Translations under genes and position numbers: made by a program
The notes under the pieces: generated by a model
What the model was told of the DNA's origin: nothing
The model's input: only the letters and a program-made list of their open reading frames with translations
The model's database searches: none
DNA from: Fibrobacterota bacterium
GTDB lineage: Bacteria; Fibrobacterota; Fibrobacteria; UBA11236
DNA: 45,452 bases
Reading direction: 5' to 3'
NCBI GenBank assembly: GCA_028287505.1
Contig: JAQBPN010000057.1
Coordinates: 1 to 45,452 of the forward strand
Shown: in pieces, positions 16,218-25,517 of the stretch
Layout: each line of letters opens with the position of its first letter
Numbering within the stretch: position 1 is the first letter of the stretch

Positions 16218-17048
16218 ATGCCTGAAATCACAGTCGGAAAAGAAAACTCCGCTCCCATCCACCTGTATTACGAAGACCATGGAATCGGAAAGCCCGTGGT
16301 CCTGATCCACGGTTGGCCGCTCAGCGGAGCCTCGTGGGAAAAGCAGATGCTGGCCCTGCTGGGCGCCGGCCATCGGGTCATCACCTATGACCGCCGGGGC
16401 TTCGGCATGTCCAGCCAGCCCGCCATCGGGTACGAATACGAGACCCTGTCCGAAGACCTGAACAAGCTCATGCTCCACCTCGATTTGCGCGATGCCGATC
16501 TGGTGGGGTTTTCCATGGGCGCCGGCGAGGTGGTCCGCTACCTCGGCAAATACGGCAAGGACCGGGTGCGCAAGGCCGTGATCCTTTCGGGAATCACTCC
16601 CTACCTTCTGAAATCGACGAACAACCCCACGGGCGTGGACGGCAGCGTGTTCGAGAAGCTCAAGGCGGGTCTGGCCGCGGACAGGCCGGGTTTTCTGCAT
16701 GCCTTTTTGCAGGACTTCTACAATTTCGACACCCTGGAGGGCACCCGCATCAGCGAACATGCGCTCACCGCCAGCTGGATCACGGCCATCCTGGCCTCGC
16801 CCAAGGCCATTTCGGATTGCGTGCAGGCCTGGCTGACCGACTTCCGTCCGGACGTGCTGCGCATGGATCTGCCCACCCTGATCATGCACGGCGCGGAAGA
16901 CCGCATCGTGCCCATCGCGTCCTCGGCCGCGGTGTTGGCCAAGTCCATGAAGGGCGCCAAATTCATCAGCCTGGAGAAGGCGCCTCACGGGATTCTGTGG
17001 ACCCATGCCGACAAAGTGAACGGGGAGCTGGTGGAGTTCCTGCGCTAG
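16218..17048 (+). CDS. Alpha/beta hydrolase, non-haem chloroperoxidase-like
   Basis: 276 residues. The fold is complete: oxyanion motif LIHGWPLSG, YDRRGFGMSSQP, the nucleophile elbow GFSMG with Ser99, catalytic Asp228 (HGAEDRIVP) and His257 (KAPHGILW). The arrangement matches the cofactor-free haloperoxidase/esterase subgroup, in which the halogenation is a side reaction and the true substrates are usually esters. No signal peptide, so cytoplasmic. It stands between the SRPBCC pair and a slipin gene, with about 110 and 60 bases on either side; a shared transcript is possible but not shown. Confidence 0.88.
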   Translation: MPEITVGKENSAPIHLYYEDHGIGKPVVLIHGWPLSGASWEKQMLALLGAGHRVITYDRRGFGMSSQPAIGYEYETLSEDLNKLMLHLDLRDADLVGFSMGAGEVVRYLGKYGKDRVRKAVILSGITPYLLKSTNNPTGVDGSVFEKLKAGLAADRPGFLHAFLQDFYNFDTLEGTRISEHALTASWITAILASPKAISDCVQAWLTDFRPDVLRMDLPTLIMHGAEDRIVPIASSAAVLAKSMKGAKFISLEKAPHGILWTHADKVNGELVEFLR

Positions 17049-17107
17049 GCACACGCGATTGAACCCGGCCGGCGGCATCGCGGCGGGCCGGGATAAAGGG
17101 GACGGTT

Positions 17108-17995
17108 ATGAAAAAGAACTCTTCCATTTCGTCCCTGGTTTTCATCGTGATCCTGGGCTTCGGATGCTTGGCGACCTACGCCGCCTACGGCCTATGGGGC
17201 GTTGCCGGGGCCGTGGCGGTCGCCCTCGCGGCTTTCCTTTTCGCCTGGTTCGCCGCCATCGCCATCAATATCGCCAACCAATGGGACCGGGCGGTGGTCT
17301 TGCGCCTGGGTCGCTTCCGCAACCTGGAAGGCCCGGGCTTCTTCCTCATCATCCCCATCCTGGATTCCATCCCCTTCTGGATCGATATCCGCATCATCAC
17401 GTCTTCCTTCAAGGCGGAGAAGACGCTCACCAAGGATACCGTTCCCGTGGATGTGGACGCGGTGCTTTTCTGGAAGGTGATCGATCCCCGCAAAGCGGCC
17501 TTGGATGTGGCCGACTACCGCAACGCCATCAGCTGGGCGTCGCAGACGGCCCTGCGCGATGTCATCGGCAAGACGGTGCTGGCGGATCTTCTGGAAGGCC
17601 GGGAGAAGCTGGGACTGGAACTTCGGAGGATCATCGACGAGCGCACCGAACCGTGGGGCATCAACGTGATCTCGGTGGAGGTTAAGGACGTGCTGATCCC
17701 GTCCGGGTTGGAAGTGGCCATGTCGATGCAGGCCCAGGCGGAAAGGGAGCGGCAGGCGCGCGTGATCCTGGGAGATTCCGAGCGCCAGATCGCGGAAAAA
17801 TTCGGTGAGGCGTCCAAGACCTACGCCGACAATCCCACCGCCTTCCATCTGCGCGCGATGAACATGCTCTATGAGGGCCTGAAGGGGAATGCCACCATCG
17901 TGATCGTGCCGAGCACGGCGGTGGAATCCATGCAGTTGGGCGCGCTTCCCGGGATCATGGCCATGGGGGACGGCGCGGCCAAGAAGGTTCCTTAG
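17108..17995 (+). CDS. SPFH-domain protein, slipin/stomatin-like
   Basis: 295 residues with AAAGGGGA just upstream. A hydrophobic hairpin of two segments (residues about 9-55) anchors it to the inner membrane. The SPFH domain follows: WDRAVVLRLGRFRNLEGPGFFLIIPILDSIPFWIDIRI, then VDVDAVLFWKVIDPRKAALDVADYRNAI and the helix-rich coiled coil MQAQAERERQARVILGDSERQIAEKFGEASKTY. Slipins form large membrane-microdomain assemblies; bacterial ones are often paired with an NfeD protein, but none is visible next to it. It converges with the molybdoenzyme gene at 18007, 12 bases apart. Confidence 0.92.
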   Translation: MKKNSSISSLVFIVILGFGCLATYAAYGLWGVAGAVAVALAAFLFAWFAAIAINIANQWDRAVVLRLGRFRNLEGPGFFLIIPILDSIPFWIDIRIITSSFKAEKTLTKDTVPVDVDAVLFWKVIDPRKAALDVADYRNAISWASQTALRDVIGKTVLADLLEGREKLGLELRRIIDERTEPWGINVISVEVKDVLIPSGLEVAMSMQAQAERERQARVILGDSERQIAEKFGEASKTYADNPTAFHLRAMNMLYEGLKGNATIVIVPSTAVESMQLGALPGIMAMGDGAAKKVP

Positions 17996-18006
17996 TAGGC
18001 CGGAGC

Positions 18007-19674
18007 CTAGAGCATGGCGCTCTTCTCGTCCAGTCCCGTGGCCCCGCTGGGGTGCGGGGGGGAGCGCTTCTCCGCCTGAAGTTCGCCCTTGCCGTCCGTG
18101 CAGCGGACGGTAAAGGTATGCTTGCCTTTCTCGAACGGCCAATCGTACCGCCAGAGTACCCAGGTGGTCCCGGAAATCGGTTCGCGAAGCAGGGCTTCCC
18201 GCCAGGCTCCGCCGTCCACTTGCACTTCCACCTTGGAGATGCCCCGCGCGCCCGCATGGGCGATGCCGCCGATGGGGACCCGGGTCTTGCTGTCCGCGCC
18301 CACGATCATCATGTCCACGCCGATGGCGTCGATGACGGAGGTGTTCTTCATGCGCGCTTCCTTGTCCCACCCGCGCCGCACCCAGTACCCGTCCACATCG
18401 CCTTCCGTCAATTCGATGGACTCGATCCATTTCGGCTGCTTCATCCCGTAGCGATCGGGGATGTAGATGCGCAGCGGAAAACCGTGCTCCGGCGTCAGGG
18501 GAAGGCCGTCCCAGGCATAGGTCAGCATGATGCGATCGTCCGCCATCACGCTCGAGAGCGCCACGGACTCATCGAACCCGTCCGCCGCCCGGATCACCAG
18601 GTAGCCCGCCGCCTTTTGGGGCCTGACGTCCTCCAGCAGTCTTCGCAGCGGGACGCCCGTCCAGCGTTGGGTTCCGATCAGGCTTCCGGCGACGGGATTG
18701 GAAATGCAGGCCAGGGTCACGAATTGATGCAGGGGGGCGTAGTGATCTTTCAATTCCGAGAGGGTCCATTCCATGGGCCGGTCCACCAGGCCTTCGATGC
18801 GCAAGCGCCATTTGCCCTCCGGGATCACCGGCGCGATGCTGTTGATATCGATGCGGTAATGCTCCGCGACGGGCGTCAGCTCCGGCCGCGTGCCGCGCAC
18901 GGGCGTCACCGCGGTGTCGGCATTGGGCAAGGGCAGGGTGGCGGACCAGGGCTTCCCCGAAGCTCGCCCGATTTTCCTCTCCCGGTCCCGCAGGGAGGAA
19001 AGCATCGCGCCCACCCAGGCTCCGCCGACCGTGATGGTGGCGACCGCGCCTCCGACGCTGATGAGGAAGGTGCGCCGGTCGACGACGGTGGCGGAAGCAT
19101 CCGTGGACCCGGCGGGGGCCAAGCCGTCCAGGCGCCGCAGGATAAACCCCATGGCCGCGCCCCAGGCCCCGAACAGGCAGAGGATCCATATCGAGGCGGC
19201 CCAGGGTCCGACGGCGGCGACCCGTTTCATGCTCAAATCGATGAGCAAGGCGGGCACACCCGCGATGAGACCGGCCGCCAATCCCGTCAACAGTCCCTGA
19301 CTTGGACCGGCCGGCGGGCGCCAACGCCTGAGCGCCAGGGTCAGGATCCCGCCCAGGACCGCTCCGGCAACCAGGAAGCCGCCGACCGCCAGAATGTTCT
19401 CGGCCAGTTTGGCGGCCGCGGAAATGTCCCTGTAGCCCAACGCGCCGATGCCTTTCACGATGGTATCGATTCCCAAGGTGATGATGGAACCCGGCAAGGT
19501 GCGGGCCATCCAATCGAAGAACTCGAAAGGGACGAAGGGAAGATCCGCGAGTTGTCCGCCCACATAGAAGAGGACGGCCAAAGGCACCGCAAGCACGGCT
19601 CCCAGCAGAGCGCCCGCGGGGACGCCGAGGGTTCGCGTCCGCGCAGGGCGTTTTGCTGGCAGGAGGTTCGGCAT
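18007..19674 (-). CDS. Membrane-anchored sulfite-oxidase-like molybdopterin oxidoreductase
   Basis: 555 residues from ATG 19674. Residues about 18-185 hold four to five hydrophobic segments. Around residue 200 lies DRRTFLISVGGAVATITVGG, a twin-arginine-like signal inside the protein. Residues about 270-470 are the sulfite-oxidase molybdopterin domain, with the likely Mo-ligand Cys323 in VTLACISNPVAG, then WTGVPLRRLLEDV, YAWDGLPLTPEHGFPLRIYIPDRYG and WIESIELTEG. The last part is the Ig-like dimerisation domain (SKVEVQVDGGAWREA, then WVLWRYDWPFEKGKHTFTVRCTDGKG). It would sit on the periplasmic face. The electron donor or acceptor is unknown and no heme partner is adjacent. Confidence 0.88.
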   Translation of the reverse strand: MPNLLPAKRPARTRTLGVPAGALLGAVLAVPLAVLFYVGGQLADLPFVPFEFFDWMARTLPGSIITLGIDTIVKGIGALGYRDISAAAKLAENILAVGGFLVAGAVLGGILTLALRRWRPPAGPSQGLLTGLAAGLIAGVPALLIDLSMKRVAAVGPWAASIWILCLFGAWGAAMGFILRRLDGLAPAGSTDASATVVDRRTFLISVGGAVATITVGGAWVGAMLSSLRDRERKIGRASGKPWSATLPLPNADTAVTPVRGTRPELTPVAEHYRIDINSIAPVIPEGKWRLRIEGLVDRPMEWTLSELKDHYAPLHQFVTLACISNPVAGSLIGTQRWTGVPLRRLLEDVRPQKAAGYLVIRAADGFDESVALSSVMADDRIMLTYAWDGLPLTPEHGFPLRIYIPDRYGMKQPKWIESIELTEGDVDGYWVRRGWDKEARMKNTSVIDAIGVDMMIVGADSKTRVPIGGIAHAGARGISKVEVQVDGGAWREALLREPISGTTWVLWRYDWPFEKGKHTFTVRCTDGKGELQAEKRSPPHPSGATGLDEKSAML

Positions 19675-19909
19675 ATCGCTATGGCCTCGCGACCGGGTTC
19701 CGGGAATCAGGCTTCCGGGAAAATAGCTGATGCATTTCCGGAGCGAAAGCGGAAAAGTGAAAGAGCGGATGGGAATGTCCGGATTGCTCCCAGTTTCCCG
19801 AACGCGCGGTTTTTCCAAGGGGACTTGGGCGAACTAATCTTACCTTCTCCCGCACAAGGAGCCCTCGGACATCGGGTTCCCGACTGATCGTACATACCAA
19901 GGAGTTTTC

Positions 19910-22867
19910 GTGAACCCGAAAATACGGGCCATGCAAATGGCCCTCATACTCTGCGTTGCCTCCGCTTTTTCCGCCGCGGGATCCCCGCCGCCCATTCCGT
20001 CCGCTACCTGGGAAAGCATGGACCATTCCGGCGATTACCTGCCGGCCGGCAAGCCTAAGGCGCAGACGGCGATGACGGCAAACGCTACGGCCGCGGTGGC
20101 GGCGGTCGAGACGCCGGACGGCGCCACGGTCCAGGTTTCGACCATCGACGGTCTCAGCGTAAGCATGCGGAAATTCAACGGCCGCTTCACGTCCATGCTT
20201 TTGACCCAGGACGAATTGGACATCGTGGGCCTGGCGCGGGTGCGCAAGCTGATCGATGAACACGATATCATCTATCAGACCTATAAGACCCTGGTAGCCA
20301 CGGAGCCGACGGGGGATGCGCTGCTCAGGGTGGTCATCGTTCCCACCACCACCTGCGGCGGCAAAGGCGGCGGTTGCGCCAATCCCGGCCAGAAGGACAT
20401 CGAGATCACCCATGAGGTCCTGTATTTCCCGGACTATCTGCATTACGCCATCCATGAAATAGGCCATTGCTTCGATCGCTATAGCGCGAGCATTTTCTCG
20501 GGGGCGGATATCGCCCATGCCTGGACCGCCTATTTCGATACCTTTATCATGTTCCAGCTGGGTATGTCCGATCTGGGATTGAACGCCCAGGACTATCTGG
20601 ATTTCCATCTCCGCACCGGGTTCGGAATGTACGAGAACTATCCCGGGGCCACCTGGGCCCAATGCATCAGCGCTTCCAATTGCGATCCGGTGGGCTTCGA
20701 GGATGCGCGCTCGATGTCCGTGACCGCCCAGGGCGGCGCCATCCTGCGCATCGCGTCCCTGTACGGAAAGGCCGCCATGCAAGGCTGGCTGACGAACGTG
20801 CGCGCCGTGATCGCGGAAAGGGGAGAGGCGGTCACCGATCAGGACCGGGCCGAAAGGCTTATCGAGTCCCTGAGCCGCACGGTGGGTGCCGACCTGGCCT
20901 GCTTTTTCGATCAGTGGAAATGGCCCATGAGCGCGGCCCTGCGCTCCCGCATGGCGGTCTACGGCGCCAACGCCTTCTGCGCGGACGCGGATCTGGACGG
21001 CTATTCCCGCCTGCGCCACGACTGCAACGATGCCGCCGCGTCCATCCATCCCGGGGCCGTGGAAACCGTCAACGGCAAGGACGATGATTGCGATGGCGTG
21101 ATCGATGATGTCCTGGCGGCCGAAACCACGGAGTTCCCCAAGGACGTGTTCAATCCCAAGCCCGTTCCCTTTCCCGTGCGCATCACCGGATCCCATCCCA
21201 CCGGCGCCGGGAACGTCACCGATTGCCTGCAGATCACTTTGGCCGCGGCGGATTCCCTGCAATTCACCTACGCATCCAAGAACACCTTCCAGGGATGGGC
21301 GCAAATCAAGAAGCAGAACAGCGCGGAAGAACTCCGCTTCCAGTTCGTATGGCCCAGCGAAACCCAGACCTTCAAAATGGGCCTGGGCGGCGGTAACTGG
21401 ACGGTATGTTCCACCGTGGATCAATTCGGCGGGGACTATGAACTGACCATCGGCAAGGCCTATGCCTATCCCATGGCGGCCGACTTCCATCCCGTGACGT
21501 TTATGCCCGCCAAGGCCACCGCCAACGGCGGCGACAAGTATTCCCTGCCGGTCCCGGCCACGCCGGCCGCGTTGGTGGGCCGCGCCGGACTCACGGCCAA
21601 ATATTGGATTTCCGGATTCGGCGATGCGGGATCGATAGCGGCCACCTCGACCGTTCCCTTCCTCTGGACCGCCCCGGCGGGAACCAACCCCCTGGCGCCC
21701 ACCTACCGGGTGGCCTTCCAGGCGGGCGGAGCCCCGGTGCATCCCTGGAGCCAGCATCAATCCCTGCTGGGTCCGGCGGGATGGGTGAGCCAGGACATCG
21801 GCGCCGTGGGTTTCCCCGGGACGCTTTCCAACTTCGGGGAGCAAGACCTTTCCGTGCAGGCCTCCGGAGCCGATATCTGGGGAACCGGGGACGGATTCCG
21901 TTTCACCTGGCTGCCGCTAACCGGTAACGGAGAAGTTACGGCGCGCATCCTCACTCTCGGCATGACCAACACCGCGGCCAAGGCGGGCGTGATGATCCGG
22001 GAAAACCTGACCGTGGGATCCCGGAACGTCTTCATGGGCCTGATGGCCGGAGGCCAGGCCGATTTCCAGGTCCGCTCCGCGGCCGGCGGGACCACGATCA
22101 ATACCAAGAGCCCCGCAACCACGCCCCTTTGGGTCAAGCTCGCCCGTAACGGGAACGTTTACACGGCCTTTTCCTCCGCCGATGGGGCTGCCTGGTCCCA
22201 ACTGGGCGCGCCGGTCACGATTCCCATGGCGGCTTCCCTGTACGCAGGCCTGGCCGTTTCCAGCCACAATAACGCGCTTGTGACCACGGCCGGGTTCGGA
22301 AACGTGGCCGTGACCTCCATGGGCCTTCCGGCCAACTGGGCCACGGGCGACATAGGCGCCACGGGCGTGGCGGGCTCGGCGACCCAGGTATCCGGGACGT
22401 TCACCGTGAAGGGATCGGGCGCCGACATCTGGGGGACCGCGGACGCCTTCCGCTATGCCTACTTCCCGATCAGCGGGAACACCCAATTGACGGTGCGGCT
22501 CGCCGCGTTGCAGAACACGGACCCCTGGTCCAAGGCGGGCGTGATGATCCGGGAAAACCTGACGGCGGGATCCCGCAATGCGTTGATGGCCGCCTCGGTC
22601 GCCAACGGGGTCACCTTCCAGGTACGGACCGCGGCGGGCGGCGCGACCACCTCCACCAAGGCGGCGGGAACCGTTCCCAAGTGGCTGCGGATCGCGCGGG
22701 TGGGGTCGCAGATCACCGGCTACGTTTCCGACAACGGCGCCGCTTGGACGCAGATCGGGACCCAGAGCATAGCCATGACCGCGAACGCCTTCGTGGGATT
22801 GGCCGTGACCTCCCATAACAATGCGGCCCTCTGCGCCGCGACCCTGCAGAACGTCACCGCCAATTGA
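19910..22867 (+). CDS. Secreted HExxH metalloprotein with MopE motif and duplicated C-terminal module
   Basis: 985 residues from GTG 19910, with AAGGAG upstream and an N-terminal signal peptide ending near AAGS. The catalytic region has HEIGH at 182-186 (YAIHEIGHCFDRYS), a zincin motif; the third ligand is not obvious. Residues about 357-398 (DADLDGY then DCNDAAASIHPGAVETVNGKDDDCDGVID) match the MopE-type metal-binding repeat. The C-terminal half holds two copies of an about 175-residue module, each with SGADIWGT-DAFRY/F and KAGVMIRENLT (see 21783-22864), resembling a concanavalin-like DUF1349 fold. Cysteines early in the protein may form disulfides. It is a secreted or surface protease by inference. 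Confidence 0.82.
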   Translation: MNPKIRAMQMALILCVASAFSAAGSPPPIPSATWESMDHSGDYLPAGKPKAQTAMTANATAAVAAVETPDGATVQVSTIDGLSVSMRKFNGRFTSMLLTQDELDIVGLARVRKLIDEHDIIYQTYKTLVATEPTGDALLRVVIVPTTTCGGKGGGCANPGQKDIEITHEVLYFPDYLHYAIHEIGHCFDRYSASIFSGADIAHAWTAYFDTFIMFQLGMSDLGLNAQDYLDFHLRTGFGMYENYPGATWAQCISASNCDPVGFEDARSMSVTAQGGAILRIASLYGKAAMQGWLTNVRAVIAERGEAVTDQDRAERLIESLSRTVGADLACFFDQWKWPMSAALRSRMAVYGANAFCADADLDGYSRLRHDCNDAAASIHPGAVETVNGKDDDCDGVIDDVLAAETTEFPKDVFNPKPVPFPVRITGSHPTGAGNVTDCLQITLAAADSLQFTYASKNTFQGWAQIKKQNSAEELRFQFVWPSETQTFKMGLGGGNWTVCSTVDQFGGDYELTIGKAYAYPMAADFHPVTFMPAKATANGGDKYSLPVPATPAALVGRAGLTAKYWISGFGDAGSIAATSTVPFLWTAPAGTNPLAPTYRVAFQAGGAPVHPWSQHQSLLGPAGWVSQDIGAVGFPGTLSNFGEQDLSVQASGADIWGTGDGFRFTWLPLTGNGEVTARILTLGMTNTAAKAGVMIRENLTVGSRNVFMGLMAGGQADFQVRSAAGGTTINTKSPATTPLWVKLARNGNVYTAFSSADGAAWSQLGAPVTIPMAASLYAGLAVSSHNNALVTTAGFGNVAVTSMGLPANWATGDIGATGVAGSATQVSGTFTVKGSGADIWGTADAFRYAYFPISGNTQLTVRLAALQNTDPWSKAGVMIRENLTAGSRNALMAASVANGVTFQVRTAAGGATTSTKAAGTVPKWLRIARVGSQITGYVSDNGAAWTQIGTQSIAMTANAFVGLAVTSHNNAALCAATLQNVTAN
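21783..22864 (+). repeat. Two tandem copies of an about 175-residue C-terminal module
   Basis: About 21783-22317 and about 22336-22864 encode copies sharing DIGA, SGADIWGT, KAGVMIRENLT, GSRN, FQVR-AAGG-T and GLAV-SHNNA in the same order. The DNA copies are clearly diverged, so the duplication is old, and recombination between them is possible. Confidence 0.85.
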
Positions 22868-22886
22868 TCGGAATCGGGGGGTGGTC

Positions 22887-22924
22887 GTGGGGGCGCGGCC
22901 TTAGGGCCGTGCCGCCCCACTTTT
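22887..22924 (+). terminator. Rho-independent-like terminator
   Basis: GTGGGGGCGCGGCC and GGCCGTGCCGCCCCAC form a long GC stem around a TTAG-type loop, followed directly by TTTT. It follows the stop of the secreted metalloprotein at 22867, as expected. Confidence 0.65.
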
Positions 22925-22984
22925 CCGGCTTGCGTCCCCTCGCCCCTTGAGCTAGCTTTTTCTCCGCGCGCTCAAGGAGGACCC

Positions 22985-23551
22985 ATCCGTTTCATACACA
23001 TCCGTGTAGCCTTTTTGCCGTTGTCCTTTCTGGGCCTGATTCTGCTGGGCGCTTGCAGTCCCTTTTCCGAAACCGGCGAGCCGGAACAGCCCTTCTTGGG
23101 GAATTGGCATTCCAGCTATTCCTTCGAGCATACCTTGCGGGATTCCCTCTATAGGGACACCCTGAATGCATACTCGCTCACCCAAGGTTTGGACCTGGAC
23201 GCCTATTTCGATATCGGGAAGTCCCACACACCGGAACAGACGGCGAAGTTCGACAGCATATTTCGGAGCTTCTCCTATCAATGTCCCGCAAGCGTGGCCT
23301 GCGATTCTGTCCTCTGGCGAGAGACGAGTACGGTCACCTTCACTCCGGATTCCACTTTCGATCTGGCCCATAGGGACTCGTTGCTTGTCCATGAATCAAG
23401 GAGGTCGTACACCTTCGACAAGGACTCGATATACTGCGAATTCCATACCTTCAAGAGCGCGATGCATTATGTGTTCTATCCGGACGGGAACACGTTGGTT
23501 CTTTACGACGGGGCTCTGAACGACACATTGACCAGAATCCCGAGGCTATAA
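22985..23551 (+). CDS. Lipoprotein with probable ATC start
   Basis: About 188 residues, unknown function. A near-perfect AAGGAGG stands at 22974-22980, and the in-frame ATC at 22985 lies 4 bases later. Reading from there gives (M)RFIHIRVAFLPLSFLGLILLGAC, a textbook lipoprotein signal ending in the lipobox LGAC. The first ordinary start codon in frame, TTG 23015, would cut off the charged part of the signal and lies 34 bases from the ribosome-binding site. The mature part has repeated acidic-aromatic segments (HSSYSFEHTLRDSLYRDTLN, STVTFTPDSTFDLAH). It is directly followed by the gene at 23552 without a gap, so both are one transcript. Confidence 0.65.
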   Translation: MRFIHIRVAFLPLSFLGLILLGACSPFSETGEPEQPFLGNWHSSYSFEHTLRDSLYRDTLNAYSLTQGLDLDAYFDIGKSHTPEQTAKFDSIFRSFSYQCPASVACDSVLWRETSTVTFTPDSTFDLAHRDSLLVHESRRSYTFDKDSIYCEFHTFKSAMHYVFYPDGNTLVLYDGALNDTLTRIPRL

Positions 23552-24325
23552 ATGGGAATCAATTGGAACCGCTTCAAAGTTTTCCGGGTTTTTCTGCCGG
23601 CGCTTTTCCTATTTGTTTCAGGATGCGCGGTGAAAAATCCGAACATCGTCCTGAACTGGTATGTTATCGGAAATGATTCTGAAGTGGTCAGGGAAAAACT
23701 GAGGCAAGGCGCCAAGGTGGACGGGGAAAAAGGGGACAAAGTCACCCCTCTTATGATCGCCGCTTGGACCGGAAACATGGACATCGTAAAGCTGTTAATC
23801 GCTTCCGGCGCGGATATCCACAGGTCCATGCCCAACGGGGTTTCGCCCATTATCCTCGCTGCCGGCAAAAACAATGTCCAGGTGGTCGAATACCTGCTGA
23901 GCAAAGGCGCCAAGCCCGACCTTGCGCCGGCCAACCAGCTCAATGCCGTTCAAGTCTGTGAAATGCTGGAGTATCAGGAACTAGGCAGGCTCTTTGCCGC
24001 CCATGGCTATGCGGTAAAACCGTACGCTCCCGGAAGCGCGCGGACGACCGATGAAATCCTGTCCATAATCCGGATCAACTCCATTCAATTCAAAATCATC
24101 TACGATCAATACCTGAAGGAAAAGCCGGGATTCCGGGGCAAGGTGGTCCTGAAAATCGGAGTGGGTCCGGATGGAGCGGTCAAGCAAACCAAAATCGTCA
24201 GTTCGACTACGGAGTACCAGGCATTCGAGGAAGCGTTGATGGCGGAAATTTCAAATTGGAAATTCGGCAGAATCATAGGGAAGGATAACGACGTCGTCAC
24301 GATCCCCTTTACGTTCGACGAATAA
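23552..24325 (+). CDS. Ankyrin-repeat lipoprotein with AgmX/PglI-like C-terminal domain
   Basis: 257 residues. The signal ends in the lipobox VSGC, so it is a lipoprotein. Two to three ankyrin repeats follow (VTPLMIAAWTGNMDIVKLLIASGADI, then VSPIILAAGKNNVQVVEYLLSKGA). The C-terminal about 90 residues (FKIIYDQYLKEKPGFRGKVVLKIGVGPDGAVKQTKIVSS then FEEALMAEISNWKFG) match the TonB-like AgmX/PglI C-terminal domain, a periplasmic module common in gliding and FCB bacteria. It begins immediately after the TAA of the preceding lipoprotein and shares no separate promoter. A periplasmic protein-interaction role is likely. Confidence 0.82.
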   Translation: MGINWNRFKVFRVFLPALFLFVSGCAVKNPNIVLNWYVIGNDSEVVREKLRQGAKVDGEKGDKVTPLMIAAWTGNMDIVKLLIASGADIHRSMPNGVSPIILAAGKNNVQVVEYLLSKGAKPDLAPANQLNAVQVCEMLEYQELGRLFAAHGYAVKPYAPGSARTTDEILSIIRINSIQFKIIYDQYLKEKPGFRGKVVLKIGVGPDGAVKQTKIVSSTTEYQAFEEALMAEISNWKFGRIIGKDNDVVTIPFTFDE

Positions 24326-24362
24326 CGGCATCATTCCGCCGCATTCGTCCTCAAATCCGGTT

Positions 24363-25517
24363 TCAATACCGGTAGCCGAAGGTAAGCAGCACCCGCTGCT
24401 CCCGGTTCTCCGAGTAAGCCTGGCTCGATCCTGCCTCCCAGAACGCATACGCATAGGCCGCGGAGATGTCCACGGTTCCCCCCGCGATAAAGCCCGCGCC
24501 CGCCGAAACGCGGTGGATGTTGTAGGTGGGATGGAGATCGGGACCCACCAGGGTATTGTACATGTAGCCCGCCCTCAGCATGACAGGCCAGGGACGCAAC
24601 ATGTATTCGCCCCCCAGCGAGGCCACGTGCTCCGTGCGGAAACCGGGGTTGTCCAGGAAATCGGCATCGTGCAGGCCTATCCGGTAACCGCTCCAGTTGA
24701 ACGCTTTGTAGTCCGCCGCGAGCATGTACCGGAGGCCCTGGTAGCACAGTCCCAACTTGATTTGCAGGGGATCGTGGACCGAGAACTCCTGCTGCACGCT
24801 GTTCTGCCCGCTTTGCTGGAAGGTCTCGTTGACGGTGAACCGTTCCAGGGCCACCAGCGAGGCTCCCATACGTAACCTTGGAGTTACCTTGAAAAGCAGG
24901 GCGGGCTCCAGGTTGAAACCGCCGTAGGAACGGAGATACCGGGTGGCGGGGACGTCCTGGATGTCGATTTTCTCGTCCCCGTTGATGTAGCTGGCGGCGA
25001 ACCCGAACACCACGTCGGGCGACAGATCGACGGCCATGCCGAAGCGATAATGCCGCAAATCCCCTTCGGCCCGGTAATCGTAAGGCCCCCGTTGCGGAGA
25101 CAAGGCATCGTTGTAGGTCAGTACGTCGGAAAAGGTCCGGGGCACGTAGGAGCCCAAGGCGAAGCACAGGCCGCCACGCTCGGTGGGAACGGGCAACACC
25201 AGTCCGAAAGACTGGACGGCCAGGTTTTCCTGGTTGCCTTGGCGGCTGGGAAAGGAACCGGTCCATCCCTTGGCCCCCAGATTGTTTCCCTCCAGGGTGA
25301 ACTGGCCTTCATGCTTGCGGATGGAAGTGAGGCCGGCGGGATTGTAGTAGAGGGCCGAAAAATCGTTGGCGACTCCGGTGAAGCTCCCGCCCAGGGCCAT
25401 GGCCCTGGCGCTCACGTCCTGATGCCGTCCCAGGTTCAGGCCGGGCACGGTGGTTCCCTGGGCCCACAGCATTCCGGCGCATATCGCCGGACTTAGCAGA
25501 CATGCAAGCGATTTCAT
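24363..25517 (-). CDS. OmpP1/FadL-like outer-membrane protein
   Basis: 384 residues from ATG 25517. A signal peptide (MKSLACLLSPAICAGMLWAQ) is followed by the FadL-type N-terminal hatch sequence DVSARAMALGGSFTGVANDFSALYYNPAGLTSI. Later strands alternate aromatic and polar residues and the protein ends in RVLLTFGYRY, a C-terminal aromatic strand typical of BAM-assembled barrels. The family transports hydrophobic compounds across the outer membrane; the substrate is not predictable. Its start overlaps the stop of the preceding lipoprotein gene by 4 bases (ATGA), so the two are translationally coupled. Confidence 0.88.
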   Translation of the reverse strand: MKSLACLLSPAICAGMLWAQGTTVPGLNLGRHQDVSARAMALGGSFTGVANDFSALYYNPAGLTSIRKHEGQFTLEGNNLGAKGWTGSFPSRQGNQENLAVQSFGLVLPVPTERGGLCFALGSYVPRTFSDVLTYNDALSPQRGPYDYRAEGDLRHYRFGMAVDLSPDVVFGFAASYINGDEKIDIQDVPATRYLRSYGGFNLEPALLFKVTPRLRMGASLVALERFTVNETFQQSGQNSVQQEFSVHDPLQIKLGLCYQGLRYMLAADYKAFNWSGYRIGLHDADFLDNPGFRTEHVASLGGEYMLRPWPVMLRAGYMYNTLVGPDLHPTYNIHRVSAGAGFIAGGTVDISAAYAYAFWEAGSSQAYSENREQRVLLTFGYRY

